A DNA stretch of 64,000 nt, from assembly GCA_028551475.1 (NCBI GenBank), contig CM052359.1:12401583-12465582 (forward strand), given 5' to 3'. This document shows, piece by piece, positions 1 through 11,942 of the stretch. The first letter of the stretch is position 1. Each line of letters begins with the position of its first letter. The DNA comes from Casuarina equisetifolia. Taxonomy: Eukaryota; Streptophyta; Magnoliopsida; Fagales; Casuarinaceae. The position numbers were made by a program, and so were the translations under genes. Below the pieces are notes generated by a model. That model saw only the letters and a program-made list of their open reading frames with translations. It searched no databases and had not been told where the DNA came from.

Positions 1-345
1 ATGAAGACTTTCATGTACTCTTATGCAAGGGTGGCAATGGGGTTATAAGGACCAGGATTCTAATCTTTTCTTTTTCCGAGAGCAAGTAATATATTTAGCT
101 TTTCCCGGGTCTGTGCTCCAAGATCGGGGAAGCATTTCAGAGGTGAATAAAGATTGTTGTAGCTTCTAAAACTTTCTGAATCTTTTGATTAACATAAGTA
201 TGAAGCAAGAAGATGAGTTTTCTTGGTTACCTTAGGTTCAGCTAAAAAGAGAACAAAACATTGTATAGCTTGAGTGAGATCTCAACAAAGGGAGGTATCA
301 AAATTAATGATATTGACCAGGTCTTGATGATTATAATGTTGATAG

Positions 346-826
346 GCATGCTCTGAAGCACATGAAAGAAGGGAGTTCCATAATCAATACGACATCCGTG
401 ACTGCATACAAGGGAAACGAGAAATTGATCGAGTACACTGCAACCAAAGGTGCCATAGTGGCGTACACTCGAGCTCTAGCTCTCCAGCTTGTAAAGAAAG
501 GCATACGCGTCAATGGAGTCGCACCTGGACCGATCTGGACCCCGTTGATTCCAGCGTCGTACAGCGAGGAAGAGTGTGCTAAGTTCGGGACTGAAGTGCC
601 GATGGGAAGGGCTGGTCAGCCCATTGAGGTTGCCCCGTCATTCGTCTTTCTTGCATGCAACTACTGCTCCTCCTACATCTCTGGCCAGGTTCTTCACCCT
701 AATGGTGAGTTCAGTCACAAGCTCCTGTTTCTGTTTGTTTTAGTAATTTGCTGGTAAATCGAAACTGACATCCCTTTTTCTTCTGGGCAACTCTGTTTTA
801 CAGGTGGAACTATTGTTAATGGTTAG
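346..826 (+). CDS. Short-chain dehydrogenase/reductase (ChlADR-like), 3' part only
   Basis: These are the last two exons of an SDR-family NADPH-dependent aldehyde reductase, closest by eye to Arabidopsis ChlADR/glucose and ribitol dehydrogenase homologue. Exon 346-704 follows an AG acceptor at 344-345; exon 804-826 ends in TAG. They encode the second half of the Rossmann domain, with the catalytic Tyr-X3-Lys (YTATK), the upstream Ser of the INTTS stretch and the PGPIWTPL loop. The frame is intact and differs from the complete paralogue at 12226-13695 by scattered substitutions, so it may be functional. Exons 1-2, carrying the NADP-binding TGxxxGIG motif, must lie left of the window, because positions 1-345 are intron. 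That intron matches the paralogue's intron 2 near its 3' end, but carries roughly 160 extra bases (about 165-325). Confidence 0.85.
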
Positions 827-1258
827 TCAGTGAATAACGTTTCCATGTTCTCTTTGGTGTCTTGTATCATTACTAGTAGTCTTATCTTCTTCGGAGGGGA
901 GCGTCTTGCAAGTATCAGCGGATGCTTTGCATCGCTTATGACTCGGCCGCTGAGCACCTGGAGAGTGCTACTAAGTCCAATGGGTGTTTTTTTGTGTCCG
1001 TTTTCAAGTACTAGTTAATGTACCCCATCTAACCACCGAGGATAATAAAATGGAAATGAATAAAGCTTGTATCTATTAAGCATCTGGCGGTTTTATATAG
1101 TGAGAAAAAAGAAGTTCGGAGAAAGGACAGAGGATACTGGAACGGCTAACTTTGACAAGGTTCCACACAAAATTAAACTTCCTTTACATAGGAATAAGTT
1201 CCTTCTAAAAGCAATTAAAAAATCTAACAGATGTCCCTACTACAAACAATTAAAATCT
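827..1258. other. 3' flank of the first SDR copy, shared with the second copy
   Basis: No gene is seen here. The stretch aligns by eye with the 3' flank of the complete SDR gene (13696 to about 13990): both contain the same ACTCGGCCG...GAGCACCTGGAGAGT block and a TATCTATTAAG block. The duplication therefore included the 3' UTR region. Similarity ends near 1090; the rest is AT-rich and runs up to the retrotransposon LTR. Confidence 0.6.
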
Positions 1259-1468
1259 TGGAAGAAAGTATAATATTGGGAAAGCCAAAGGAATAATTTT
1301 ATATTAACCATATTAAAATGTACAATAGTAAGTCTGAACTTATAGGCTTTAACCTTATTCTAAGTAAGGAATATATTCAAATAAATGCATTGAATATTAG
1401 GAAATATTACTAGGAATATTACATTATATAATGGAAACATATTGAGAACTTTTTTATATTTATTAACA
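1259..1468 (-). repeat. 3' LTR of the copia element
   Basis: This 210-bp repeat is TG...CA bounded and aligns along its whole length with 8592-8819, apart from a roughly 10-base gap near the start and small indels near 1400. In element orientation it is the 3' LTR, because the polypurine tract lies directly against its inner edge. Confidence 0.85.
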
Positions 1469-1480
1469 CTCCTCTTCAAG
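1469..1480 (-). other. Polypurine tract of the copia element
   Basis: On the minus strand this reads CTTGAAGAGGAG and ends exactly where the LTR begins. It is the classical position and composition of the plus-strand primer site of plant copia elements. Confidence 0.8.
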
Positions 1481-4400
1481 CTAAGTCAAATACTTTAAAC
1501 TTGGGAATAAGATGTCAATTTTGTTAAGTACTTAATCTTTTTTCAATAGGTATGCTAGCTGTTTCTTGATGTATACATGATGCGTGATAATAATTTCTTG
1601 TTAGAGCTTCTCTCTTACATAATAGCAATTAACCTCAATGTGTCTAGTATGTTTATGGAAAATTGAATTTGTTGCTATTTTCTTTGCAACCTCATTATCA
1701 AAGTGATGTTGTGCCAGTTGTTGCATGTGGAAACTGAAGTCCTTGCTATGATCCACACTATTTTACTAATGGTAACCTACAAAGCTCAGTATTCTACTTT
1801 GGCTAATTAAAGTAATAGTGGGATATTTTTTCAAACCCTAAGATATTAAGGAATTACCAAGCATAATGCAAAAATTAATAATGTATCGCCTTGTAATAAG
1901 ACATTTATTATAATCTAAGTTGCAAAAGGCTCACAAGTCAAATTTTGAAAAGGATGGAAAAAGAAGACTTAGACTTGGAGATTGATTGAGATATTTAATC
2001 ACCTTTAAGATTGCTTTCATGTGAGATCATTTCGGGTCATGTATGAAATGGCTAACAAGTTAAGATGTTTAAACACCTTATGAATTTCTTGTTTTGATCC
2101 ATAAAGATAATCAAGGTTTAGAACCCACTAATCCAACTTCAAAAATCAATTCCAATGTGTATTTGACTAACTTAAAGATATACCTCCTAAAGACCAGGCA
2201 ATTTCAATTCTAAGAAAGAATTTTAACTAACCAAAATATCTTATGAAGAAAGTGACATTAAGAAACTACTTAAGATCTATAATTTCAGCCTGACTATTTC
2301 CTGTAATTAGTATGTTGTTAAAATAAATAAGTAATGCCAAGTACCTTAGGTCTTGGTGCATAATGAATAGTCATGACAAGATTGGTTAAGGCCATGTTGA
2401 ATTAAGGCATCAATGAATTTAATGTTCCACTATCAAGATGTTTGCTTCAATTATGTAAAAATTTACGTAGTTGACATACCAATCATTTCCCTTGAGTGCA
2501 AAATTTGAGTAGAAGTTCCATATACACCTCCTCAAAAAGATCACTGTAAAGAAATGAATTTTGGACATTCATCTAGAAAAGAGGCTAGTCATGTACAATG
2601 GTGATGGTAAGAGAGAATGTATCATGAGAGTCAATGTCTTTTCTTTAATTAAATCTTTTAACCACCATGTTCACCTTATATAGCTCAAGAGTGTCATTAG
2701 CATGATACTTCACCTTGTAAACCTACTTACACCTAATAGGACTATGATCAAGAAGTAAGGGAACTACATCTGAAGTATGATTTGCTTAACAAGCATTAAG
2801 TTCATTTTCAATGTTGGTGACCCAATTTGGATCAATGATAACTTCTTGGAATGTGGAAGGTTCTTGAATGGTGGAAATAGAAGCAATAAAATGTCAATAA
2901 TAAATATGGTAATGGTCAAGGGAAAGATAATAAAAATGAGATAAAGTGAAGCATAGGATGTTAATGGGAAGGAAGGGTAAACATAGTCAAAACTTCATAT
3001 GAGAGGTTGTGAAGCATGACTAGATTGGCACAAGAATGTGTCTAGGATGGGTTTTGATGTGTCTAGAATGGTTTTTGTCATGGCTGGGATAGCTAGTTCT
3101 GGAGGGCCGTCAAAGGGAATATTGGATGACAATGGTAGTGTAATGAGTGTGGTGGAGGTGTTTAAAGCATTTGAAAGCATTAGTGTGTCAATATAAAGTG
3201 ACAACAAAGTATAAGTATCATCAAAACATACTATTAAGAAAGTTAGAGTTGGTGGAACAACTAGGGACAGTGTTGAAAATGAAAAAGAAAAAACATTTTT
3301 CTAAAAAATCACATCACAATTGACAAAAAAAAAATTCATAAACAAGGTCATAAAGTCGGTAAACCTTTTATGAAGAAGGTTAGTCCATAAAAACACATGG
3401 AATTGCACAAGAACTAAATTTTCCACACACATCTAATATGGTGACATAATAATGAAAGCCCTAAACCCCAAGATGGTCAATGAGAATTGGTTTTTCAAAT
3501 ATTTTTTCAAAATGACTAACTCCACTAAGAGATGATAAAGGAAAAATGTTGATCAAGTATGTTCTAGTGGAGAAGTAAGCTTGAAACATTAATGTTCATG
3601 TAATGTCAAACAAGTGACAATCTTGCATTCAACAACTCCATTTTATTAAAGGGTGTGAACACAATAGGGTTTATGAAGGATGTCTTTGCTAGCAAAGAAT
3701 GAACAACATTCATTTGCAAAGAATTCAATGTCATTGTCAAAATGTATAGATTTGACAATTGATTCAAATTGAGTGGCCATCATGGAGATAAAATATTGGA
3801 TTGTTTGAAAAACTTGACTTTTGAAATGTAAAAGGAATGACCACACTACTCAATAAAAGTCATCCATAATTGTTAAAAATTGGTGTGCAACATCATGGGT
3901 AAGGTTCAATGGGGTGCCATACATCCATATATACTAATTCAAAAGTAGCCATGATAGTAGTATGACTAGTAGGAAAAGGATTGCAAATTTGTTTGGCCAA
4001 AGGGCAAATTGGACATTAAAAAGATGTAGGACTGGAAATTTATTCTCATGGCCAAGCCTTTAACGCCAAATATTATGAAAAATTGAATTATAAACTAAAA
4101 CGGGAAATATGAAAAGTATTCTTTGTAAAAAGTAAATAATTGTGAAAAATAGAATAAAAAATTGCTAGAATTGAAGAACAAAGAACATATAGTCCCTAGT
4201 TAGCCCTATCTAACCCAATCATGGCCTCAATTTTATGATCCTAGAATTCACAAAATTCATTAAAAAAAAATAGCTACACAGTTATTATCATGAGTGAGTT
4301 TGCAAATGTATAATAGATTGTGTCTAAAGCATGGAGCATATAAAATATGTGTAAGGCTCAAAGTGGGATGGGGCTAGTAATGTCCTATATGTATGTTAAG

Positions 4401-5239
4401 ACTGTTAGATTTACCAATTAAAGTTATAAATATTAGGGTTACACATGGATAAAATGAATCTAAAATATTTACAATACAAGTAATGTGATCACTTGTTCTT
4501 AAATTGATCATCTACACTAAAGGCATGGATTCAAAAGAGGATGAAATACTTGAGTTATTTGTAGCAAGATCATATGTCCCTATTTGATTGAGGAGGCTAA
4601 CTAGCCTCTCTTGTTGGTCCATGGTGAGAATAAGCCCAAAGGATCCTACATAGACTACCTAGGCTAGGAATGGTATGACCCAATATTCTTGTACTAAAAT
4701 AGAGAGGTATAGGTGGGTTAAACTGATAATATAACCCATTATGGGAATCCAAAGGAGGTTGATATTCTTAACCATATCCCAAAGGATTAGGAGCTCTAAA
4801 AGTGATGGGGGTTTGCAAGCTATCAATAGCAACATTGTGGGCTAATGGCCCAGTGTTCCTAGATTTCCATCCTAGTGAGTAGCCCTTGAACAAAAAGCAA
4901 GCCTCCTTGATGTGGCTTGGTTTTTTGCAGTACCTACAAAAGTGGCATTGGCCAGAAGGGCTAGGCAAGCTTCTAATGGAGTTAGGCTCATGTGGTCTAA
5001 TGGGGTGTGGGTCTTAAGCTCCTATGAGCAGTGCTCCTCAAGCAACATCTCCTCCAACTTATGCTAGAACTAAAGAATTTCTCTAATGACAAACACATTA
5101 TAGTCTTCCATAAGAATGTTCTAGCCATCAAAAAAAGAACATTGGTGGAGCTTGTGCTTCACCATCACATAAATACTAATATGCACTAATGCCATGTAAG
5201 AAACATGTTATCTAATGCACCTTTTCACCTTTTCTTAGC

Positions 5240-7560
5240 TTCACCATTACAAATTTTAAGTTATGCCCTTTGAGTTATCTAATGCTTCATTTACATTCCA
5301 AGCTATCATGAATGAAGTTTTTGCACCTTTTCTTAGGATTTTTGTGTTGGTTTTCTTTAATGACATTCTCATTAAAATCAATGCTTTAGGTATTATAGGA
5401 AAAATAGTTTTTTGTAAAGGCCTCGAAATTTGAATTTGGATGCTATAAGATTAACTTTCTTTGGCACACTTTGAAGGATGAAGGAATTGCAATTGATAAA
5501 AGTAAAATCCAAGCTATTCTCAGTTGGCAAAATTTAAAATTTGTCAAGCAATTAAGGGTTTTTTGGAACTTTCAGGCTATTACCATCATTTCATAGCAAA
5601 GTATAGGAAACTAGCACAAGCTCTCATTGAATTACTAAGGAAAGATGCTTTCTAATGGAATCTAGAAGCACAAAAAGCTTTTAAAATGTTAAAGAAAGCT
5701 CTAGCCATTGTGCCTATTTGAACCCCTCCTAATTTTGTGATTCCTTTCCATATAATGTGTGATACTTCTAATGGAGGAATTGGGGCCATGTTAATCCAAA
5801 GCTAATAGCTAGTTGCCTTTTTTAGTAGAGTAATATACGATAAGCATTTACTCCTTTTCACTTATGAGAAAGAGCTTATGGCTCTTGCTTTATTTGTGCA
5901 ACATTGGTGTCACTATTTGTTGAGACACAAGTTTATGGTTTTTATGAATCAAAAGATTTTAAGATACTTATGTGAACAATGCCTGACCACTTCAATGCAA
6001 CATCATTTTCTTTCTAAACTTATGGGTTTCAATTTTACTATCATTTGTTAGGACACATTGTCATGTTGCCATTCAAACAAAGTGCTTATTTGCAATTTAA
6101 ATTGTAAGAAAGAAATAAGGGAATAAATGTCTATGATGGCCCTTCTCACTCCAACTCAAATGATGTCATTCTAATTAATTGAGTTAGGTCAAATTAGGCA
6201 GTCAATGGGCTATTTATTAGTTTATAGCCCAAGAATAATAGTGACTTGATTTTGGGACATATTTAGAAATTATAACGGGGGATGATGGTCTCCCTGAAAA
6301 TGGTACTTTACTCTCTCTCCTTGCACTTTCTTTCCCTTTTCCAATGTTGGGATAAGTTGTTGTAATGCAAGACAAAACCAAATCCAACTCTTTACTACAA
6401 AATATCATTCATCAAATGCCCAAATTGTTTGTCTACAATCAAGGATCCCTTATTCACAGGGAATTCCTAGAATGAGATATTTCATTTGCAACCTACCATC
6501 CCCAAACAAATGGTCAAATGAAAGCAACTAACAATATAGTGGAGATGTATTTGCATTGTTTCATAGGGATCAACCAAAGAGCTAGGCTAAATGGTTACCG
6601 TGGTATGAATTTAGCTATTGTATAAGCTTTCATTATGCTATCAAAATGTCTTCATATAAGGCTATTTTTAGTAAACCTTTACCCACACTTCTATCCTGTC
6701 TTCTTGGTACTACCCATTCCAAGGCAATTGATCATGAATTATAGACGTGGGATCGCATATTAGCCAAACTATATATTCATTTAACTTAAGCTTAAGAAAG
6801 AATAAGGCGATCACACAACTAGAGACGTTAAGATGTGAATTTTGTAGTTGATGATGAAGTTTTTCTAAAGATACGTGCTTATTAGCAACATTCTTTAGGT
6901 TGTCACATTAATTCCTTCAATTCTTTAGACCTTATTCGATTATAGAAAAAGTTGAGTAGGTGGCTTAGTGGTTACAATTACCTCTGGGAAACAAGTTACA
7001 TTCTACTTTTCATGCCTCAATTCTGAAAAAGTTTGTGAGACTTGAGGTGCCAATACAACAAGCTATCCCTATTGATTTTATTCCCACCAAAGTTGAGTCT
7101 TCCCAAATTCAACTAAGGCAATTTTGGACTCCTATCAAAATGGTTCTTCTTTCGGAGTCCTTATTTAGTGGAAAAGAGACTTTCTTATGGATGCCACATT
7201 CCAAAATGCAAATTTCATCTTTGAATATTTTTCCAACCTTAAGAACAAGGTTCTTTAGGATAGGGATGGTGCTATATGCATTGGTACCACACAAGAAACA
7301 TGTCAACCTTAGGCTTCCATCATTAGGAGAACAACTATATGTGTAGATTACAAATTAACAACTAATAATGCCTTAACTAATTTTGTTAGGGTATCTAGTA
7401 ACTAGTAACACATTAGTTGAATTTTTTAGGGTGATTGTCACTACTTACAAATGAGTCTATAAATAAGAGTGGTTATGGAAGAAGGGGGGTATGAAAGATT
7501 TGTACTTGTAACCTTAAGGACCTTTTCCTAGTTGAATGAAAGACTCAGTTGTATTTTTCA
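5240..7560 (+). mobile_element. Ty3/gypsy pol fragment inserted in the copia element
   Basis: On the plus strand, opposite to its host element, translated fragments in shifting frames follow gypsy order. Reverse transcriptase comes first (about 5240-5400, MPF.LSNA then MNEVF.PFLR.FVLVFF.DI), followed by the RT/RNase H connection (5470-5720, ending in AQKAFKMLKKAL). RNase H follows (5730-6060, CDTSNGGIGAML, TYEKELMALA), then the integrase core (6480-6720, ATYHPQTNGQ) and the integrase C-terminal region (6840-7030, DDEVFLKIR.Y). Stops and frameshifts are many. I found no LTRs, so the ends are approximate. The 3' part from about 7380 contains a TATAAATA-bearing stretch that may be the start of a lost LTR. 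Confidence 0.75.
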
Positions 7561-8579
7561 TTCAATTTTTTTTCCTCTTGTTATATCAAGATAGGTAACA
7601 ATAAAAGAAAGGTAAAGCAACTTTTGAAGGGGGATTTTTCTCTTATCGGACCAATAACACAAGTAGTAGCATAGAGGTGCATCAAAGATGCTCTAGAGAG
7701 AAGAAACTTTAAAGGATTTGGAACTCCTTTAACAAAGTGAGGAGAAACTTCATTGCACAACCACAATCGCAATGAATCAATAGTTGTTAAGAACCAAGTC
7801 ACTCTATAAGTCCTTCAATTGAACATAAAAGGCCATAAGGTTGGACCTATTTGCATCAACAACAAGCTTTAAGTTCCCAATTGCCTATTTCAAGGAAACA
7901 ATTTACGTACCAATGATTTTGGTGAAACTATCCATCAAAATAAACCAAATTTTAACGATTGTTGCAAGTTGGGACATTATGATTCAAGGGAGGTGTTGAT
8001 CAAATGGATAAGATAGGTCTTTATGGATGTATGGCACCAGTCCCATGTCTAGGCATCATCGCCATCACTAGAAGGTCAAGGAAGCTTGCCGAAGAGGAAA
8101 CCCATTTTACTCTAGGCAAGGTAGACTATCCAAATTTGGTTACTCAACGAATTCTAGTTAGCCTCACCAATCAAGTATTCCAAGACAAAGCTAACAAGTA
8201 AGAGATTAGCAGTGATCAAATGATAAGAATCACACAAAGCCATCAATGTGATGCAAGAAGAACCATTTGGAGTAGTGGAAGAATTGTTCCAAATGGCCAC
8301 AAGTTTGGCAATATAAGGGTATTTTAGGAATTAGGGAGTAATCGAGTGGCTAAGGTTTCAAAAGGATAAGGGTAAAGGTAAAATAGTAATTTTAGAATGG
8401 GTGGGCAAGATGCTAATTTTGAGGTTTCAAGGGAAAAAGAAAGGACAAGGAAAAAAAACCTTGTCATGATGATGCACATTTTTAAAAACAAAAACAAAAA
8501 AAAAAAACACGCCATTGAACTTCTTTATAATGGCAAAAAAATGAAAAAGTGGAAGCTATAAGGTTTCAAGGAAGAAGAT

Positions 8580-8591
8580 GCTTTAATACCA
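8580..8591 (-). other. Primer-binding site (initiator tRNA-Met type)
   Basis: On the minus strand this reads TGGTATTAAAGC directly after the CA end of the LTR. The usual plant copia site, complementary to initiator tRNA-Met, is TGGTATCAGAGC. The two differences are both transitions, as expected in methylated decaying DNA. Confidence 0.8.
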
Positions 8592-8819
8592 TGTAAGAAA
8601 GTATAATATTAGGAAAGACAATGAGTGTGGAGGAATAATTTTATATTTAGCTATATCAAAATGTACAATAGTAAGCCTAAACTTATAGGCTTCAACCTTA
8701 TTCTAAGTAAGGAATTCAATTAAATACATTGAATATTAAGGAATAATGCTAGGAATATTACAAAAAATATTACAAAAAATATTACAAACATATTGAGAAA
8801 ATCTTGATATTTATTAACA
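8592..8819 (-). repeat. 5' LTR of the copia element
   Basis: This 228-bp copy is the partner of 1259-1468 and starts TG, ends CA. It is the 5' LTR in element orientation, since the primer site follows it. It carries an extra triplication of an AAAAAATATTAC-like unit near 8758-8788, absent from the other LTR, which accounts for most of the length difference. Confidence 0.85.
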
Positions 8820-9600
8820 AATATTAAATCATAAGATGGAATTATGACTTTGGGACCTCTTAATATTTTAGTAGAAAACATCAAATCAGCACATTCTATA
8901 TTATATCTCTTATTCATACATATCACATGAGCTTATTAATCCAATGTGAAACTTTCTCACACATAAGGAGGTTAAAGGGTATTGTCATGTATATGTTCCT
9001 TGACAAGAAAAAGGTTGTTTCTTCACAAGATGAAGAAGGTAAATCTCCCATCTTACACATGAGGAGGTTGAAGAGCATGTCATGTACTTTTCACTTAACA
9101 CAAAATGGATTGTTTCTTTAAGAGAGTTTCTTCAAGAGACAAAAGAGGTTGAAACTTCACTTTGATCTAAATATGAAACATGGTTAATTGATGTCAATGG
9201 GTTTCTTTCTTGCCATTCTTATCATAGTTTTACTCATGCTCATATTGTTAGGACAAGCTAAGATAAGACTTGTACTAAGACATCTTGCTTAGGCCAATAG
9301 CTTGTGCCTCCTATGATGGTCAAGTGGGCCATGAGATTTGGTTCTCATGAGCTTAGGCCACAAATAAGGGGGTTTCCTTTACACACCACTCAAACTTAAA
9401 GTACTAATGTCAAGTTTAGACCTCTAATTGTTGGAAACATGCTTAGAAAGTGGTTTGCCAACTATTGTTCAACATATATTTAGTGATGATGGTTTCTTGA
9501 ACAACCTTTTCTCAAACAAAAAGGAATTTATGACCAATTATACAAAACTAGGTTGATTGTTAGGTACAATGTGGAAATATTGTTGAAATATAATTTGACT
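8820..9600. other. Unassigned repeat-like DNA between retrotransposon remnants
   Basis: I see no gene. The stretch 8940-9100 holds two imperfect copies of a CACATRAGGAGGTT...TGTCATGTA unit about 120 bases apart, and stop codons interrupt all frames. It lies between the copia LTR and further copia fragments, so it is probably part of another decayed element, but I see no domain that proves this. Confidence 0.4.
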
Positions 9601-9619
9601 AGTGAAAAGTGACCTATAT

Positions 9620-9860
9620 TGAGATGTCACAAAAGGTGGAGTATCTAAATAGCCTTTGCTACTTTAGTAACTAGAGCCAATATTCTACCTTTGCAGAAGA
9701 TTGAGAGATAGTAGGTTGTTGCTTAGCACTCCATGAGATGCAATTTGTACCCAAAAACAAAGTAATATGTACTTATAGATGGATGTTGTGGTTAGATAGC
9801 CTTCCTAATCTACATCAATAAAATTGTATAAGTTAATGATGCTTCTGTGATGGATGCAAA
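9620..9860 (-). mobile_element. Ty1/copia RNase H fragment, minus strand
   Basis: On the minus strand the stretch reads ISWSAKQQPTISQSS.KVEY, the copia RT/RNase H junction, preceded after a frameshift by D.D.EGYLTTTS (normally D.DWAG...RRSTSGY). It runs opposite to the copia fragment that starts at about 9985, so at least two different insertions are involved. Confidence 0.65.
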
Positions 9861-10988
9861 GTCCTATGTCTTTGATGCCATTTATATATCTTAGCCCTCT
9901 CTTTAGATCATGGAAGTCCTAAATAATTAGTAGATAGGAATTTTGTGCCAAGCTTATTTGTTATTCTCAAGCTTCCAAGAATCCTCAATGGTAGTAGCTA
10001 TGGCATCTAAGTACACCACATTCATTTAGAACGACACTAAGGTTCTTGTTTTGTTGACTTTTCATGCCTATCTTATTAGTTATAAGTGGTTTTATAAAGT
10101 GAAGCTTTAAGCTAATGGCTACTTGGAACGCCAAAACCCAACTAGTTGCCAAGGGTAATCATTAGTAGCTTATACTCAACTACATAAAGGCCTTTAGCCT
10201 TGTTGCCAAACCAATAACTATTCACACCATTCTAGTAAAGGTATACTCTTATAGGTGGCCTATCAAGGAGTTGATTGTATCTAATGTCTTTCATTTTAGC
10301 TATCTATTTGAGGAGTTATACATGAACCAACCTTAGGATTTTGTTGACTCTATGAGACCTCATCATAACTATTGCTAACATTAGTCTTTCTATAGTCTCA
10401 AGCAAGCTTCTTTTTATTGGTATTAATGGTTGAGCTCCTATCTCATTAGTATTGTGCTTGTCATCTTTACAATAGATACCTCTCTTTTTGTTCTCTACAT
10501 AAATTGCTTTAACATCATTCTAATGTGCTCTCTTTATGCTCTAGTATTTGTGCTTCTTATAGCTTTACATTATGAGTCTACTATCAATTATACAGGCCTT
10601 CTTCATTGTTTTTTTTTTTACATTTTTTTTTATATTTTTGCATTTTTGCATCAAGCAAAGTACATGCCTAACGATTTCCTTTTACATCATGCACCACCAG
10701 TGATTCCTTTCTATCCAAGAGAGTGGTCAACTCCTTAATCCACTTTTCTATTAGAGTATTGCTAGTGTAGTTCAATATATGACTCTCCCATGGCTTGACA
10801 TTGTTACTCATTCAATACAACTTTTCAATTCCTTTATACTCCTAGTATGGTTCACTAACAAGTAGGCAAATACATTTTCACTACCTCACAAATACTCCCC
10901 ATAATAGGCTTCTGTTCACTCAGAGTTCCTTGACTTTCCTCCGTGCCTTCTTAGATACTAATTGGGCTAGTAATTAGGAGGATCATAA

Positions 10989-11345
10989 TGGCTATTTGGT
11001 TAGGATCATATTTTTTGGTACTCAAACAAATAATGCACAGTAACTCATTCCATTACTAAAGCAAAGTATTTCCCTTATTAATACAACCATGAAACTCAAG
11101 TAAATTGAATATCATTTAAAAGATCTTCAAGTTCTACCCCTTTATCCACCCATCCTTTGGTAACTATTATATCTTCTTTGGTTAGGATCTTATTTTTTGG
11201 CACTTACAATAACGTACAGTAACTCATTTCAATACTAAAGCGGAATACATGCCTTGCTAATACAACTATGAAACTCATGTGGATTGAATATCATTCGCAA
11301 GATCTTCAAGTTCTACCCTTTCATCTACCTACCCTTTGGTGCAAA
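10989..11345 (+). repeat. Tandem duplication (about 183-bp period) in copia RNase H
   Basis: Two imperfect direct copies begin near 10991 and 11175. They share the blocks TTTGGTTAGGATC, CAGTAACTCATT, ATACAACYATGAAACTCA, TTGAATATCATT and AGATCTTCAAGTTCTACCC in the same order. Confidence 0.8.
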
Positions 11346-11363
11346 AACTTGTATGCTTTCTAT

Positions 11364-11521
11364 CTAACGTGAATCCCATCTTTCATGCTCACATGAAGCA
11401 TATTAAAATAGACTTCCACTTCATTAGAGAGTACTTTACTTGCTAACATGAATCACATCTTTCATGCTCACATGAAACACATTAAAACAGACTTCCACTT
11501 CATCAAAGAGTGTTCTACTTG
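11364..11521 (+). repeat. Tandem duplication (79-bp period) in copia RNase H
   Basis: Copies at 11364-11442 and 11443-11521 share CTAACRTGAATC, CATCTTTCATGCTCACATGA and AGACTTCCACTTCAT. Each encodes the FHAHMKHIK.DFHF block that occurs only once in a normal copia RNase H. Confidence 0.85.
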
Positions 11522-11942
11522 CGGGCAGCTTTTTATTCTCTTGATCTCATCTACTATCTAGTTTAGCTTTACCCGGGGGATTAGACTATGTGACCTTGAA
11601 CTTAGATGCCACGTTGGCGGCATCATATTCCCTCGCAGAACCTGTACAGAGAACTTAACTGGCGGCATGAAATTATGACGGTCTATTGGTCTAGACAAAA
11701 TTGTATAGAGATAGAGTTTTAGTTTTTGGGCATATTTTTATGTTATATACAGATTGATCTTCATTATGTATAATTAATTCAAAATGCCCAAAAAATTTTA
11801 CCTTTTTTCTTTCCTAAATTGGCCTTCTTAAGTGAAAAGGTTTTTACGAAGATCGTGACTACAAGTTTGGTGTGCTTCCAAGGCTGAAGTCTCCAGAAGA
11901 TCATCTTGGAAACTCCCCACCCCCAAAATGTCGGTTCCACAG

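Larger units (their letters stand above)
1259..8819 (-). mobile_element. Decayed Ty1/copia LTR retrotransposon, end-to-end copy with nested insertion
   Basis: A full copia element lies on the minus strand. Both LTRs start TG and end CA. The primer-binding site sits against the right LTR and a purine tract against the left one. Flanking bases 1254-1258 (AATCT) and 8820-8824 (AATAT) look like a 5-bp target duplication with one change. Reading minus from the right, the coding remnants are: a gag zinc knuckle (CxxC...H...C, about 4880-4950), the integrase core (3646-3846, with the DN.EF and CVHT motifs), reverse transcriptase (about 2640-2890, NHT..VVPL and a KVKY stretch), and RNase H (about 1640-1800, HTRHIE-like). 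Every domain carries stops or frameshifts, so it is non-autonomous. A gypsy fragment interrupts the gag region. The orientation and lineage call rest on motif order and are firm; the exact insertion age is not known. Confidence 0.85.
9985..11530 (+). mobile_element. Ty1/copia RT and RNase H fragment, plus strand
   Basis: Plus-strand remnants in order: the start of copia reverse transcriptase (10050-10150, YKWFYKVKL.ANG then LVAKG), the RT core (10190-10400, AFSLVAKP.TIHTILV and the LYMNQP.DFVD and YSLKQA blocks), and RNase H (10960-11530, WA.N.EDHNGY, then two copies of the FHAHMKHI block). All are broken by stops. A block between 10430 and 10940 shows no recognisable domain. Two parts of the RNase H region have been duplicated in tandem. 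No LTRs were found, so the ends are approximate. Confidence 0.75.
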
